Shown here piece after piece: positions 8,579 to 16,852 of a DNA stretch of 64,000 bases. Source of the stretch: Rugamonas rivuli. Lineage in GTDB: Bacteria > Pseudomonadota > Gammaproteobacteria > Burkholderiales > Burkholderiaceae_D. The notes under the pieces are model-generated. The model was not told where the DNA came from, searched no databases, and saw nothing but the letters and a program-made list of their open reading frames with translations. Position 1 is the stretch's first letter; the number at the start of each line of letters is the position of its first letter. The stretch is taken from the NCBI RefSeq assembly GCF_009380165.1, contig NZ_WHUF01000005.1:385248-449247 (forward strand). Reading direction: 5' to 3'. Made by a program: the position numbers and the translations under genes.

Positions 8579-8594
8579 ATAACATTTTTGTTAT
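8579..8594. promoter_or_regulatory. Short inverted repeat between egtD and the transporter operon
   Basis: ATAACA and TGTTAT form a perfect 6-base inverted repeat around a TTTT centre in the divergent intergenic region. A TATGAT at 8592-8597 could serve as a -10 element for the rightward transporter operon and overlaps the right arm. It may be an operator shared by egtDB and the ABC genes; no regulator is encoded next to it. Short AT-rich repeats also arise by chance. Confidence 0.3.
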
Positions 8595-8695
8595 GATAGC
8601 CGAATATTCATTCTGCAGTACCGGGCCGATAAAACTGTGCGGCCCTTCACATTAGTCGCTAAACCGGCACAAATCTTACAAAAAGGGCACTGACT

Positions 8696-9577
8696 ATGAA
8701 ACTCTTCGCCATGCGCGCACTCAAATCCCTGTTCGCCGCCGGCCTGATGCTGGCCGCTGCCCACTCCCAGGCCCAGGCCCAGTCCACCGAACACGTGTTC
8801 CGCGTTTCCGCCATTCCCGACGAAGCCCCGACCGAATTGCAGCGCAAGTTCAAGCCGCTGGGCGAATACCTGGAAAAGAAGATCGGCATGAAGGTTGAGT
8901 TCACCCCTGTCACCGATTACGCCGCCTCGGTCGAAGCGCTGATCAACAAGAAGGTCGACATGGTGTGGTTCGGCGGCTTCACCTTCGTGCAGGCCAAGGA
9001 CCGCAGCAAGAACCAGATCACGCCGCTGGTGCAGCGCGCCGAAGACGAAAAATTCAAGTCGGTCTTCATCACCACCAACAAGGATATCAACAAGCTGGAA
9101 GACCTGAAAGGCCACACCCTGAGCTTCGGTTCGGAGTCGTCGACCTCGGGCCATCTGATGCCGCGCTCCTTCCTGCTGGCCGCGAAGATCAATCCGGACA
9201 CCGACCTGAAACGCATCGCCTTCTCCGGCGCGCATGACGCCACCGTGGCCGCCGTTGCAGGCGGCAAGGTCGATGCCGGCGCGTTGAACATCTCGGTCTG
9301 GGAAAAACTGGTCGCCGAGAAGAAGGTCGATCCCGCCGTGGTCCGCGTGTTCTACACCACGCCAGGCTACTACGACTACAACTGGAGCGTGCGCACCGAC
9401 ATGAACGCCGACCTGAAGAAAAAACTGACCGACGCCTTCCTGGCGCTGGATGCCAAGAACCCTCAGGACAAGGTCATCATGGACCTGCAGCGCGCCTCCA
9501 AATTCATCCCGACCAAGGCTGAAAACTACACCGCGATCGAAGCCGCTGCACAAAACGCGGGCCTGCTGAAGAAGTAA
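8696..9577 (+). CDS. PhnD-like periplasmic binding protein, putative selenate ABC transporter
   Basis: A 293-residue secreted substrate-binding protein with a Sec signal peptide ending near AHSQAQAQ. It belongs to the phosphate/phosphite/phosphonate (PhnD-type) superfamily: RVSAIPDEAPTELQRKFKPL, VDMVWFGGFTFVQA, FGSESSTSGHLMPRSFLL and AFSGAHDATVAAVAGGKVD are the characteristic blocks. From memory this subgroup, with the FIPTKAENY motif, is the one annotated as putative selenate-binding. The ligand is not proven and could be another oxyanion. AAGGG lies 9 bases before the ATG. It heads a tightly packed operon with an ATPase and two permeases. Confidence 0.8.
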   Translation: MKLFAMRALKSLFAAGLMLAAAHSQAQAQSTEHVFRVSAIPDEAPTELQRKFKPLGEYLEKKIGMKVEFTPVTDYAASVEALINKKVDMVWFGGFTFVQAKDRSKNQITPLVQRAEDEKFKSVFITTNKDINKLEDLKGHTLSFGSESSTSGHLMPRSFLLAAKINPDTDLKRIAFSGAHDATVAAVAGGKVDAGALNISVWEKLVAEKKVDPAVVRVFYTTPGYYDYNWSVRTDMNADLKKKLTDAFLALDAKNPQDKVIMDLQRASKFIPTKAENYTAIEAAAQNAGLLKK

Positions 9578-9580
9578 TCG

Positions 9581-10402
9581 ATGCCCACTTACCACTTGCA
9601 GAACCTGACGGTGCGCCACCTCGGCGCATCGCGGGCGGCCGCACTGCATGCGATCTCGTTGACGATACAACAGGGCGAACAACTGGCCATCATCGGCCCG
9701 TCCGGCGCCGGCAAGACCACCTTGCTGGCGACGCTGGCCTGCGCCCACCAGCCGGCTGAAGGCAGCTTCCAGATCTTCGGCACCGATCCCTGGGCGCTGG
9801 GCCACGCCGACCGCCACCGCCTGCGCGCGCAGCTGTTCCTGGCGCCGCAAACGCCGCCGCTGCCGCCGCGCCAGCGCGTGGTGACGGCGGTGCTGGCCGC
9901 GCGCCTGCCGCAATGGAGCTTGTGGCGCGCACTGGTTTCGCTGGTCAAGCCTGCCGACCCGGAAGCGGCGTGGCAGGCGCTGTCGCGCTTCAACCTGGGC
10001 GACAAACTGTACTCCCGCGTCGACCGCCTGTCCGGCGGCGAACGCCAGCGCTGCGGCCTGGCGCGTCTGCTGCTATCGCCGGCCAAGGCGCTGCTGGTGG
10101 ACGAGCCGCTGTCCGCGCTCGACCCGGCCCTGTCCGAACTGACGCTGTCCACGCTGCGCGACGAGGCCAAGGCCCGCAACGCCACGCTGATCTGCAGCCT
10201 GCACCAGGTCGACCTGGCGCTGAGCCACTTCCCGCGCATCGTCGCCCTGCGCGACGGCCGCATCGAATTCGACCTGCCGCGCGGCCAGGTCACGCCTGAC
10301 ATGATCGCCGCCTTGTATCAGGGCGAGCAGCCTGGCGCCAGCGCACCGCCGCCCGAACACGACGCGATGGCGGTCAAGCTCGGCGTCGGCGCCTGCCTGT
10401 GA
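9581..10402 (+). CDS. ABC transporter ATP-binding protein (PhnC-like)
   Basis: A 273-residue ATPase that would power import of the oxyanion delivered by the upstream binding protein. Walker A is GPSGAGKTT, the signature is DRLSGGERQRCGLARLLLSP, Walker B is KALLVDEPLSALDP and the switch His lies in ICSLHQVDLAL. It follows the binding protein by 3 bases and its TGA overlaps the start of the next permease, so the genes are translationally coupled. PhnC-family similarity is clear, but no phosphonate lyase genes are nearby. Confidence 0.88.
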   Translation: MPTYHLQNLTVRHLGASRAAALHAISLTIQQGEQLAIIGPSGAGKTTLLATLACAHQPAEGSFQIFGTDPWALGHADRHRLRAQLFLAPQTPPLPPRQRVVTAVLAARLPQWSLWRALVSLVKPADPEAAWQALSRFNLGDKLYSRVDRLSGGERQRCGLARLLLSPAKALLVDEPLSALDPALSELTLSTLRDEAKARNATLICSLHQVDLALSHFPRIVALRDGRIEFDLPRGQVTPDMIAALYQGEQPGASAPPPEHDAMAVKLGVGACL

Positions 10403-11229
10403 TGGCGACGCCCGCCTCCCATCCCGACCCGGCCTGGCGCGGCCGCGTCGCCGCCACCGCCGTCTGCCTGCTGATCCTGTGGCCGATGCTGGTGGTCGCC
10501 GAGTTCAAGCCGTGGATACTATTCGACTGGCAGAGCCTCACCGCCACCGGCCGCTTCCTGGCCGATTTCCTCGTGCCCGCGCACGGCGCCGAATTCCTCG
10601 CCATGCTGCTGGAGCAGACCTGGCTGACCATCGCTATCGCCACCTCCGGCCTGGCGCTGGCGCTGCTGGGCGCGATCCCGGCCACCCTGATCATCAACGG
10701 CCAGCTGTCGGTCTCGCGCCTGGGCACGGGCCGCATGCGGCCGCTGGCGCGCGTGGTGCGGCAGGCGGTGCGCTGGGCCCTGGTGCTGCTGCGCAGCGTG
10801 CCGGAGCTGGTATGGGCGCTGCTGTTCGTGCGCATCATCGGCCTGGGCCCGACCGCCGGCGTGCTGGCCATCGCCCTCACCTACTGCGGCATGCTGGGCA
10901 AGGTCTACGCCGAGATCCTCGAATCGTCCGACGCCCACGCCAGCGACACGCTGCTGGCCAACGGCAGCGGGAGGCTGGCCGCGCTGCTGTATGGCGCGCT
11001 GCCGGAAGCGGCGTCGGAACTGATGTCCTACACCGTCTACCGCTGGGAGTGTGCGGTGCGCGGCTCGGTGGTGATGGGCTTTGTCGGCGCCGGCGGCCTC
11101 GGTCAGCGCATGGACGAATCGATGAAGATGCTGGCCGGCGCCGAAGTGTCGTCCATGCTGCTGGTGTTCGTGCTGCTGGTGGCGCTGGCCGACCAGTTCT
11201 CCAAGATCCTGCGGAGGCGCCTCGGATGA
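10402..11229 (+). CDS. ABC transporter permease (PhnE-like), first subunit
   Basis: A 275-residue inner-membrane permease with about six hydrophobic segments. The coupling helix region reads ALPEAASELMSYTVYRWECA and is followed by GFVGAGGLGQRMDESM, as in PhnE proteins. The ATG overlaps the stop codon of the ATPase in a TGATG arrangement; a GTG one codon earlier is also possible. It and the next permease share the RSVPELVWA / RSIPELVWA block and probably arose by duplication, forming a heterodimeric channel. Confidence 0.88.
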   Translation: MATPASHPDPAWRGRVAATAVCLLILWPMLVVAEFKPWILFDWQSLTATGRFLADFLVPAHGAEFLAMLLEQTWLTIAIATSGLALALLGAIPATLIINGQLSVSRLGTGRMRPLARVVRQAVRWALVLLRSVPELVWALLFVRIIGLGPTAGVLAIALTYCGMLGKVYAEILESSDAHASDTLLANGSGRLAALLYGALPEAASELMSYTVYRWECAVRGSVVMGFVGAGGLGQRMDESMKMLAGAEVSSMLLVFVLLVALADQFSKILRRRLG

Positions 11230-12029
11230 AGCCTACGATGACGCATAACATGCCGAAACCGCCGCGCCGCGACTGGACCGTGCTGGCCATGCTGGCGATG
11301 GTGGCCGTGCTGGTGGTGGCCAGCTTCGCCTCGCTGCCGCTGAAGTGGCGCGAGTTCTTCACGCTGGAAGCAGTCAACAGCACGCTGGAGCTGCTGGCCG
11401 GCTTCGCGCCGCCCGACCTGTCCGCACCCTTCCTGATCAAGACCGGCTGGGCCGCCGTCGAGACCATGGCCATGTCCGCGCTTGGCACACTGCTGGCGGT
11501 GGCCGCCGGCCTGGCGTTCTCGCTGTCGGCGTCCGGGCGCTTCGGCCGCACGGCGCGCGCGCTGATGCGCGGCCTGCTCAACGTGCTGCGCTCGATCCCG
11601 GAACTGGTGTGGGCCTCGATCCTGCTGATCGCCTGCGGCCTGGGACCGTTCGGCGGCACGCTGGCGTTGGCCGCGCACACGGCCGGTGTGCTGGGCCGCC
11701 TGTTCGCCGACTCGCTGGAGAACGCCGCGCCGCTGCCGGAGCAAAGCCTGCGCACCAACGGCGCCTCGGCCTCCGCCGCCTTCTTCTACGCCACGCTGCC
11801 GCAAACGCTGCCGCAGATGCTGTCCTACACCCTGTACCGGTGGGAGAACAACATCCGCGCCGCCGCCATCCTTGGCGTGGTCGGCGCCGGCGGTTTGGGA
11901 CAGATGCTCAAATACCACCTGTCGCTGTTCCAGATGCAGCAAGCCGCCACCGTCATCATCGCCATGCTGCTGCTGGTGGCGCTGGTAGACGGCATCAGCT
12001 ACGCACTGCGCCGCGCCCTCACCCGCTAA
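11226..12029 (+). CDS. ABC transporter permease (PhnE-like), second subunit
   Basis: A 267-residue permease paralogous to the upstream one. Shared blocks are LRSIPELVWASILLIACGLGP, LPQMLSYTLYRWENNIRAA and GVVGAGGLGQMLKYHLSLF. The start ATG overlaps the preceding stop in an ATGA motif, a strong sign of operon organisation. Two different permeases imply a heterodimeric membrane pore. The long alternative frame that begins inside the first permease is out of frame with it and is not a real N-terminal extension. Confidence 0.88.
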   Translation: MKPTMTHNMPKPPRRDWTVLAMLAMVAVLVVASFASLPLKWREFFTLEAVNSTLELLAGFAPPDLSAPFLIKTGWAAVETMAMSALGTLLAVAAGLAFSLSASGRFGRTARALMRGLLNVLRSIPELVWASILLIACGLGPFGGTLALAAHTAGVLGRLFADSLENAAPLPEQSLRTNGASASAAFFYATLPQTLPQMLSYTLYRWENNIRAAAILGVVGAGGLGQMLKYHLSLFQMQQAATVIIAMLLLVALVDGISYALRRALTR

Positions 12030-12046
12030 CCTCGCGAAGCCCTTCC

Positions 12047-12730
12047 ATGCTCGAACTGCGCAACCTGTCCAAATCCTATGCCAGCGGCCGTCCGGTGCTG
12101 TCCAACTTGTCCTGGAACTTCAAGGCCGGCGAATTCGTCTCCATCATGGGCGATTCCGGCGTGGGCAAGTCCACGCTTCTGAACCTGATCGCCGGCCTCG
12201 ATACGCCGGACGCCGCAGCGGGCGAGTCACCCATCATCGTCGACGGCGTGCCGATGTCAGGCCTGGACGACGACGCCGCCACCAAGCTGCGGCGCGCGCG
12301 CATGGGCTTCATCTTCCAGGCCTTCCACGTGCTGCCGCACCTGACGTTGCTGCAAAACGTCGCCCTGCCGCTGCTGCTGAATGGACTGCCGACCGAGCGC
12401 GCCACCGAGATGCTGGACGCCGTGGGCCTGGGCGGGCGTGGCGGCGACTTCCCGCATCAGCTGTCCGGCGGCGAAATGCAACGGGTCGCCATCGCCCGCG
12501 CGCTGGTGCACCGTCCGGCCCTGGTGCTGGCCGACGAACCGACCGGCAACCTCGATCCCGATACCGCCCACAGCATCCTGACCTTGCTGCGCCGGGAAAT
12601 CAAAGCCACCGGCGCATGCGCGATCATGGTCACGCATTCGCAGGCCGCGGCCGAAATGACAGACAAAGTCCTACAACTTTCAAAAACCGGCATACAAGAA
12701 ACAACAATCGTCAACCCGTTTAAGCAATAA
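12047..12730 (+). CDS. LolD/MacB-family ABC ATPase without a partner permease
   Basis: A 227-residue ATPase of the LolD/MacB/FtsE type, different from the PhnC-like one upstream. It shows Walker A (MGDSGVGKSTLLN), the FIFQAFHVLPHLTLLQNV Q-loop region typical of LolD, signature HQLSGGEMQRVAIARALVH, Walker B (LVLADEPTGNLDP) and a switch His in MVTHSQAAAEM. It starts 17 bases after the second permease, so it belongs to the same transcript. No FtsX/MacB-type permease is next to it, which leaves its partner unknown. It may be a second motor or an accessory to the importer. Confidence 0.85.
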   Translation: MLELRNLSKSYASGRPVLSNLSWNFKAGEFVSIMGDSGVGKSTLLNLIAGLDTPDAAAGESPIIVDGVPMSGLDDDAATKLRRARMGFIFQAFHVLPHLTLLQNVALPLLLNGLPTERATEMLDAVGLGGRGGDFPHQLSGGEMQRVAIARALVHRPALVLADEPTGNLDPDTAHSILTLLRREIKATGACAIMVTHSQAAAEMTDKVLQLSKTGIQETTIVNPFKQ

Positions 12731-12909
12731 ACAAGATAATTTTTTTATCAAACCCTCCCAATATTTTCTCGCCGTAGTATTATTGAAATCAACTTGCATG
12801 GTTATCAAGAATGTTGAGTTGCGTACCACATTCAGACCAGAAAAGTGTGGACGCTAGCCTTGCCGGGAAACGTAATTTCTTTCACGTTTTGAGCAAAGGA
12901 GGAGCAATC

Positions 12910-13197
12910 ATGAACGTACGGCAAAAAAAGCTGGAACTGATCGAAGCCATGAATCGCGCTCGGGCACTGGAACCATCCAGTTTTGTTCCGAACAAGCTTC
13001 TTGATACTTTGATCGAAAAGATGAACCTGAAAAACGACGCGGAACTTTGCCGAGTTTTAGAGGTGCAGCCTCCCATTATCAGCAAGATCCGACATCGCAA
13101 GCTGGCTGTCGGGGCAACGATCTTGCTGCGTATGCATGAAAAGTCAGATATCAGCATACGGGAATTGAAGGATCTGTCGACCGCGTCTATGCATTGA
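12910..13197 (+). CDS. Small helix-turn-helix-like protein
   Basis: A 95-residue basic protein starting at an ATG with the strong ribosome site AAAGGAGG. The middle (KNDAELCRVLEVQPPIISKIRHRKL) reads as an XRE-like helix-turn-helix with a recognition helix around IISKIRHRK, followed by ATILLRMHEKSDISIRELK. Similar small regulators are common in Oxalobacteraceae, from memory. About 180 AT-rich bases lie upstream and probably contain its promoter. Targets are unknown. A hairpin follows its stop codon. Confidence 0.65.
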   Translation: MNVRQKKLELIEAMNRARALEPSSFVPNKLLDTLIEKMNLKNDAELCRVLEVQPPIISKIRHRKLAVGATILLRMHEKSDISIRELKDLSTASMH

Positions 13198-13223
13198 GCA
13201 GCCCAGCTGATCTTGCCATGCCA

Positions 13224-13249
13224 GGCGCCGGCATGCGGTATCCGGCGCC
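13224..13249. other. GC-rich hairpin downstream of the HTH gene
   Basis: GGCGCCGG (13224-13231) and CCGGCGCC (13242-13249) form a perfect 8-base stem around a 10-base loop in the convergent region between the HTH gene and the Lrp-family gene. There is no clear T tract, so it is a possible but incomplete intrinsic terminator. The rest of 13198-13322 shows nothing recognisable. Confidence 0.4.
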
Positions 13250-13322
13250 CTCTAAATGCACTAGCGTACAGCCCAAACCCCGCTGAACGCCGCATTATTC
13301 CTACTTCAAAGCATCACCATCA

Positions 13323-13787
13323 TCAGTACGCAGGCAAGCCGTCATCCGGTTTTACCTCGCGCAGCGACAACATGGATTCCACCGAGGTGACACCCGGTAA
13401 AGTCCGCAGTACGTCACGCATGAAATCACCGTATTCATCCAGATCGGTCGCGACTATCTTCAGCAGGTAATCCGCTGTGCCGGAGATATTGTGGCAGGAG
13501 ATCACGCGGTCGATGGCCAGCACTTCGCGCTCGAAGCGGTCGGCCAGCGTGCGGTCGTGCACACTGAAACGCACCTGCGCAAACGCCAGCACGCCCAGGC
13601 CCATGGCCCGGCGCGACAGCTTGGCGCGGTAGCCCGTGATGTAGCCGTCCTGCTCCAGCCGCTTCAGGCGCCGCGTGCAGGGGGTTTCGGACAGGCCCAC
13701 CCGTTCCGCCAGTTTGGCGACGGGGATGCGGCCATCGCGGGTGAGCACCGCCAGGATGGCGCGATCGAGGTTGTCTAATTCATTCAT
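13323..13787 (-). CDS. Lrp/AsnC family transcriptional regulator
   Basis: A 154-residue feast/famine regulator. The N-terminal helix-turn-helix (LDRAILAVLTRDGRIPVAKL, then GLSETPCTRRLKRLEQDGYI) precedes the RAM ligand-binding domain (VISCHNISGTADYLLKIVAT). The TPCTRR recognition helix is typical of Lrp proteins controlling amino-acid exporters. It is divergent from a LysE-type exporter, and the shared region holds a 42-base-spaced direct repeat. It is likely to sense an amino acid and control the exporter. The start is the ATG giving MNELDNLD; the longer frame has no support. Confidence 0.92.
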   Translation of the reverse strand: MNELDNLDRAILAVLTRDGRIPVAKLAERVGLSETPCTRRLKRLEQDGYITGYRAKLSRRAMGLGVLAFAQVRFSVHDRTLADRFEREVLAIDRVISCHNISGTADYLLKIVATDLDEYGDFMRDVLRTLPGVTSVESMLSLREVKPDDGLPAY

Positions 13788-13805
13788 GACATGTCGTGTT
13801 AGTGG

Positions 13806-13857
13806 AATCCCCTCAATTTTAAGACTTTTACAGAGAAAATAGCCCAAAATCCCCTCA
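13806..13857. promoter_or_regulatory. Direct repeats AATCCCCTCA between lrp-like and lysE-like genes
   Basis: The 10-mer AATCCCCTCA occurs at 13806-13815 and again at 13848-13857. The copies are 42 bases apart start to start, close to four helical turns, so they would face the same side of DNA. This fits cooperative binding by an oligomeric Lrp-family protein to the divergent promoters. It is a candidate site only. Confidence 0.4.
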
Positions 13858-13899
13858 GAATTCTAGGGCATCATGACGGTTTTTTTAGAGGAGATCGTC

Positions 13900-14529
13900 A
13901 TGGTGTCGCCGGATTTGCTGCTGGTGTTTATGGGAGCCCTGGCCGTGGTGTATGCGTTGCCGGGGCCGGACATGGCCCTGGTCCTGCAATCGAGCGGCCG
14001 CAAAGGGATGCGGCATGGCTTCGCGGTGGCTTCGGGTTTGGCGATGGCGCGAGCGCTGCACGTGACGCTGTCCGCCTGCGGCGCGGCGGCGCTGCTGCAA
14101 AGCGCACCGTGGCTGTTCACGGCGGTACGCCTGATCGGCGCGGTGTATCTGGCGTGGCTGGCGTTGCAGATCTTCCGCGCGCCGTCGGGCGACGCCAATG
14201 CAAGCGGCGAGCAGGCCGCCGGCGATGGCAGCATCCGCGCCTCGGTCCTGCGCGGCCTGCTGGGGAACCTGCTCAATCCGAAAGCGCTGCTGTTCTGCTC
14301 CGTGCTGCTGCCGCAGTTCATCCGCCCGGCGGCGGGAGCCGTCTGGACGCAGATGCTGGAACTGGGCGTGATCCTGGTGCTGTTCGGCGTGGTCTACGAC
14401 GTCACGCTGACGGTGGCGGCGAAACGCCTGGGCAGCTACTTGAGCAAGCACCGCCGCGTGCGGGCGGCACAGCGCTGGATTTTTTCCGGCGCCATGCTGG
14501 GCTTCGCGGTGCGGCTGTCGATCGAATAG
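13900..14529 (+). CDS. LysE family amino-acid exporter
   Basis: A 209-residue inner-membrane exporter with five to six hydrophobic segments. The N-terminal ALPGPDMALVLQSSGRKGMRHGF is the LysE/RhtB family motif, and LLGNLLNPKALLFCSVLLPQF is the second conserved block. The ATG chosen is preceded by GAGGAGATCGTC; an in-frame ATG nine codons earlier is possible. Its divergent Lrp-type neighbour suggests amino-acid-induced expression. The exported amino acid is not predictable. Confidence 0.9.
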   Translation: MVSPDLLLVFMGALAVVYALPGPDMALVLQSSGRKGMRHGFAVASGLAMARALHVTLSACGAAALLQSAPWLFTAVRLIGAVYLAWLALQIFRAPSGDANASGEQAAGDGSIRASVLRGLLGNLLNPKALLFCSVLLPQFIRPAAGAVWTQMLELGVILVLFGVVYDVTLTVAAKRLGSYLSKHRRVRAAQRWIFSGAMLGFAVRLSIE

Positions 14530-14533
14530 TGTC

Positions 14534-15133
14534 TCAGCACTTCTCGTATTTCCAGTTGCGCGCCTTGCCTTCCGCGATCCACTCGACCGCCTGCTCGCGC
14601 CGGCGGGTGCGGGTGGCCTCGGTCTTGGCCTCCGCGATCCACTCGGCGTAGTCGCGCTTCTTGCTTGGGCTGAAGGCCTCGAAGTGCTGCTGCGCGGCCG
14701 GCACTTCCTTCAATGCCGCAAGCAGGTCGTCGGGTATCGCCAGCGGACGCGGCTCGGCGGGCTTGGCGCGCGCCGGCACGGAGATGCCGTCGTCGTTCAG
14801 CTTCATCGCTTTCTTGATGTAGCCGGTCAGGACCTTTTTCGACGGCAGATCCTTGACCGTCTCGATGCGGCCGAACTGCCCCATCGCCTCGCGGTTGGCC
14901 TCATCGGCCATCAACAGCTCGCCCTTCCAGAAACCCAGCGCGCAGTGGGCCTTGAAGGCCGACATTCCGCACATCATGCCCTTGTACATAAAGTGCGGGA
15001 AGCTCCACTTCATGGTCTCTTCCACATCGGGGCAGGCCTCGTGCACGATGGCGCGCAGGTGATGGAGGATGGGCTGCGCGAATTCGGCGGACTTGGCGAT
15101 GTAGGCGTCTACACGCGGATCGATGGTGGGCAT
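14534..15133 (-). CDS. YdeI-like DUF1801 protein
   Basis: A 199-residue cytosolic protein of the YdeI/OmdA-associated family. The N-terminal DUF1801 domain includes LRAIVHEACPDVEETMKWSF and PHFMYKGMMCGMSAFKAHC. The C-terminal bacteriocin-protection-type region includes FEAFSPSKKRDYAEWIAEAK and EATRTRRREQAVEWIAEGK. Related proteins have been linked to cationic peptide or bacteriocin tolerance, but the biochemical role is unsettled. The start is the ATG for MPTIDPRVDAY. It is convergent with the LysE gene. Confidence 0.85.
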   Translation of the reverse strand: MPTIDPRVDAYIAKSAEFAQPILHHLRAIVHEACPDVEETMKWSFPHFMYKGMMCGMSAFKAHCALGFWKGELLMADEANREAMGQFGRIETVKDLPSKKVLTGYIKKAMKLNDDGISVPARAKPAEPRPLAIPDDLLAALKEVPAAQQHFEAFSPSKKRDYAEWIAEAKTEATRTRRREQAVEWIAEGKARNWKYEKC

Positions 15134-15297
15134 GATGATGCTCGGCTGGTTGTTGTTTGTCTCAATATACCAAATACTCCGGTGCAATTCATACCTATCG
15201 CTTTTGCAACGTTGCTTGTAACATTTTGTTGCGTCATAAACAAAATGAATACAGCAGCCTGCACAGCTTGGCATACTCTGTTCTTCACACCCAGCCG

Positions 15298-16842
15298 ATG
15301 AAGACCTCCGCCATGCTGAAACGATCGCTTCCCCTCGCCGCTTGCGGCGCCCTGCTGCTGTTGGCCGGCTGCGCCGCGCCTGGCGGCGGCGTCTCCTCCA
15401 TCAAACCGGAACAGCTCAGCGGCGCGCTGAACCGCGTCAGCTGGGGCGTCAACCTGACGACCTACCAGCAGGCCGAAAAGCTGGGCTACGACGCCTGGCT
15501 GGAACAGCAGCTGCATCCCACTCCGGCGCGGCTGCCGGCCGCCGCGCAGGCGCAGATCGACGCCATGACCATCACCCGCAAGCCGCTGATTCAGTTGAAC
15601 CAGGATCTGGAACAGCAACGCAAGGACGCCGACAAGATCGCCAACGACGACGAGAAGAAAGCCGCGCAGCAGGCCTACCAGCAGGAACTGAACCGCATCG
15701 CCAAGGAGGCGGCCACGCGCTCGCTGCTGCGCGACCTGTATTCGCCCAACCAGCTGCAGGAGCAGATGACGTGGTTCTGGATGAACCACTTCAACGTCCA
15801 CCAGGCCAAGAGCAACCTGCGGATACTGGTCGGCGACTACGAGGACACGGCCGTGCGCCCCCACGCGCTGGGCAAGTTCCGCGACCTGCTGTCGGCCACG
15901 CTGCGCCATCCTGCCATGATCCGCTACCTGGACAACGAACAGAACGCCGCCAACCGCATCAACGAAAACTACGCGCGCGAGCTGATGGAGCTGCACACGC
16001 TGGGCGTGGACGGCGGCTACAGCCAGCGCGACGTGCAGGAGCTGGCGCGCATCCTCACCGGCGTCGGCGTCAACCTCGGCACGGCGGCGCCGGGCGTGAA
16101 GAAGGAACTGCAAGCGCAGTATGTGCGGCAAGGGCTGTTTGAATTCAACCCGAACCGCCACGACTACGGCAACAAGGAATTCCTGGGCCAGACCGTCAAG
16201 GGACGCGGCCTGGCGGAAGTGGACGAAGCACTGGACCGCCTGAGCCGCCACCCGGCCACCGCCCACTACATCAGCCGCAAGCTGGTGCTCTACTTCGTCG
16301 CCGACGAAGCGCCGCCGGCGCTGGTGGAGCGCATGTCCTCCACCTTCCTGTCCACCGACGGCGACATCGCCGCCGTGCTGCGAACCATGTTCACGTCGAC
16401 CGAATTCGCGCAGTCGCTCGGCCACAAATTCAAGGACCCGGCGCACTATGTGGTGTCGGCCGTGCGCCTGGCCTACGACGACAAGGTGATCCTCAACACC
16501 GGGCCGATGCTGTACTGGCTCACGCGCATGGCCGAACCGCTGTACGGCCGCCAGACGCCGGACGGCTACCAGCTCACGCAATCCGGCTGGGCCAGTCCGG
16601 GCCAGATGACCACGCGCTTCGAAATCGCCAAGGCCATCGGCTCCGGCAACGCGGGCCTCTTCAAGACCGACGGCCCGCAGGCGCAGGAGCGCGCGGCCTT
16701 CCCGCAACTGGCCAACGCGCTGTACTACCAGTCGCTGCAAAAGACCATCGCCCCCGCCACCCGCCAGGTGCTGGACCAGGCTACCTCGCCGCAGGAATGG
16801 AACACCTTCCTGCTATCGTCGCCAGAACTGATGCACCGCTAG
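15298..16842 (+). CDS. DUF1800 domain lipoprotein
   Basis: A 514-residue exported protein with a lipobox (LLLLAGCAAP). The DUF1800 body is shown by the motifs LNRVSWGVNLTTYQQAEKLG, MTWFWMNHFNVH, ENYARELMELHTLGVDGGYS and LSRHPATAHYISRKLVLYF. DUF1800 proteins occur almost always beside DUF1501 proteins, as here with a 10-base gap. The function is unknown; export and pairing suggest an envelope role. The start could also be the ATG five codons downstream. The upstream region holds a perfect GCAACGTTGC palindrome (15206-15215). Confidence 0.88.
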   Translation: MKTSAMLKRSLPLAACGALLLLAGCAAPGGGVSSIKPEQLSGALNRVSWGVNLTTYQQAEKLGYDAWLEQQLHPTPARLPAAAQAQIDAMTITRKPLIQLNQDLEQQRKDADKIANDDEKKAAQQAYQQELNRIAKEAATRSLLRDLYSPNQLQEQMTWFWMNHFNVHQAKSNLRILVGDYEDTAVRPHALGKFRDLLSATLRHPAMIRYLDNEQNAANRINENYARELMELHTLGVDGGYSQRDVQELARILTGVGVNLGTAAPGVKKELQAQYVRQGLFEFNPNRHDYGNKEFLGQTVKGRGLAEVDEALDRLSRHPATAHYISRKLVLYFVADEAPPALVERMSSTFLSTDGDIAAVLRTMFTSTEFAQSLGHKFKDPAHYVVSAVRLAYDDKVILNTGPMLYWLTRMAEPLYGRQTPDGYQLTQSGWASPGQMTTRFEIAKAIGSGNAGLFKTDGPQAQERAAFPQLANALYYQSLQKTIAPATRQVLDQATSPQEWNTFLLSSPELMHR

Positions 16843-16852
16843 GAGCCCGCAC

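Noticed and set aside
8591..9913. A 440-codon minus-strand frame across the binding protein and ATPase genes
   Set aside because: It crosses two convincing + strand genes and has shadow composition.
10479..11225. A long N-terminal extension of the second permease through the first permease
   Set aside because: It is out of frame with the first permease and Arg/Pro-rich; the ATGA overlap at 11226 defines the start.
15109..16740. A 543-codon minus-strand frame over the DUF1800 gene
   Set aside because: Val/Arg/Leu-rich shadow without motifs; the + strand has a lipobox and DUF1800 blocks.
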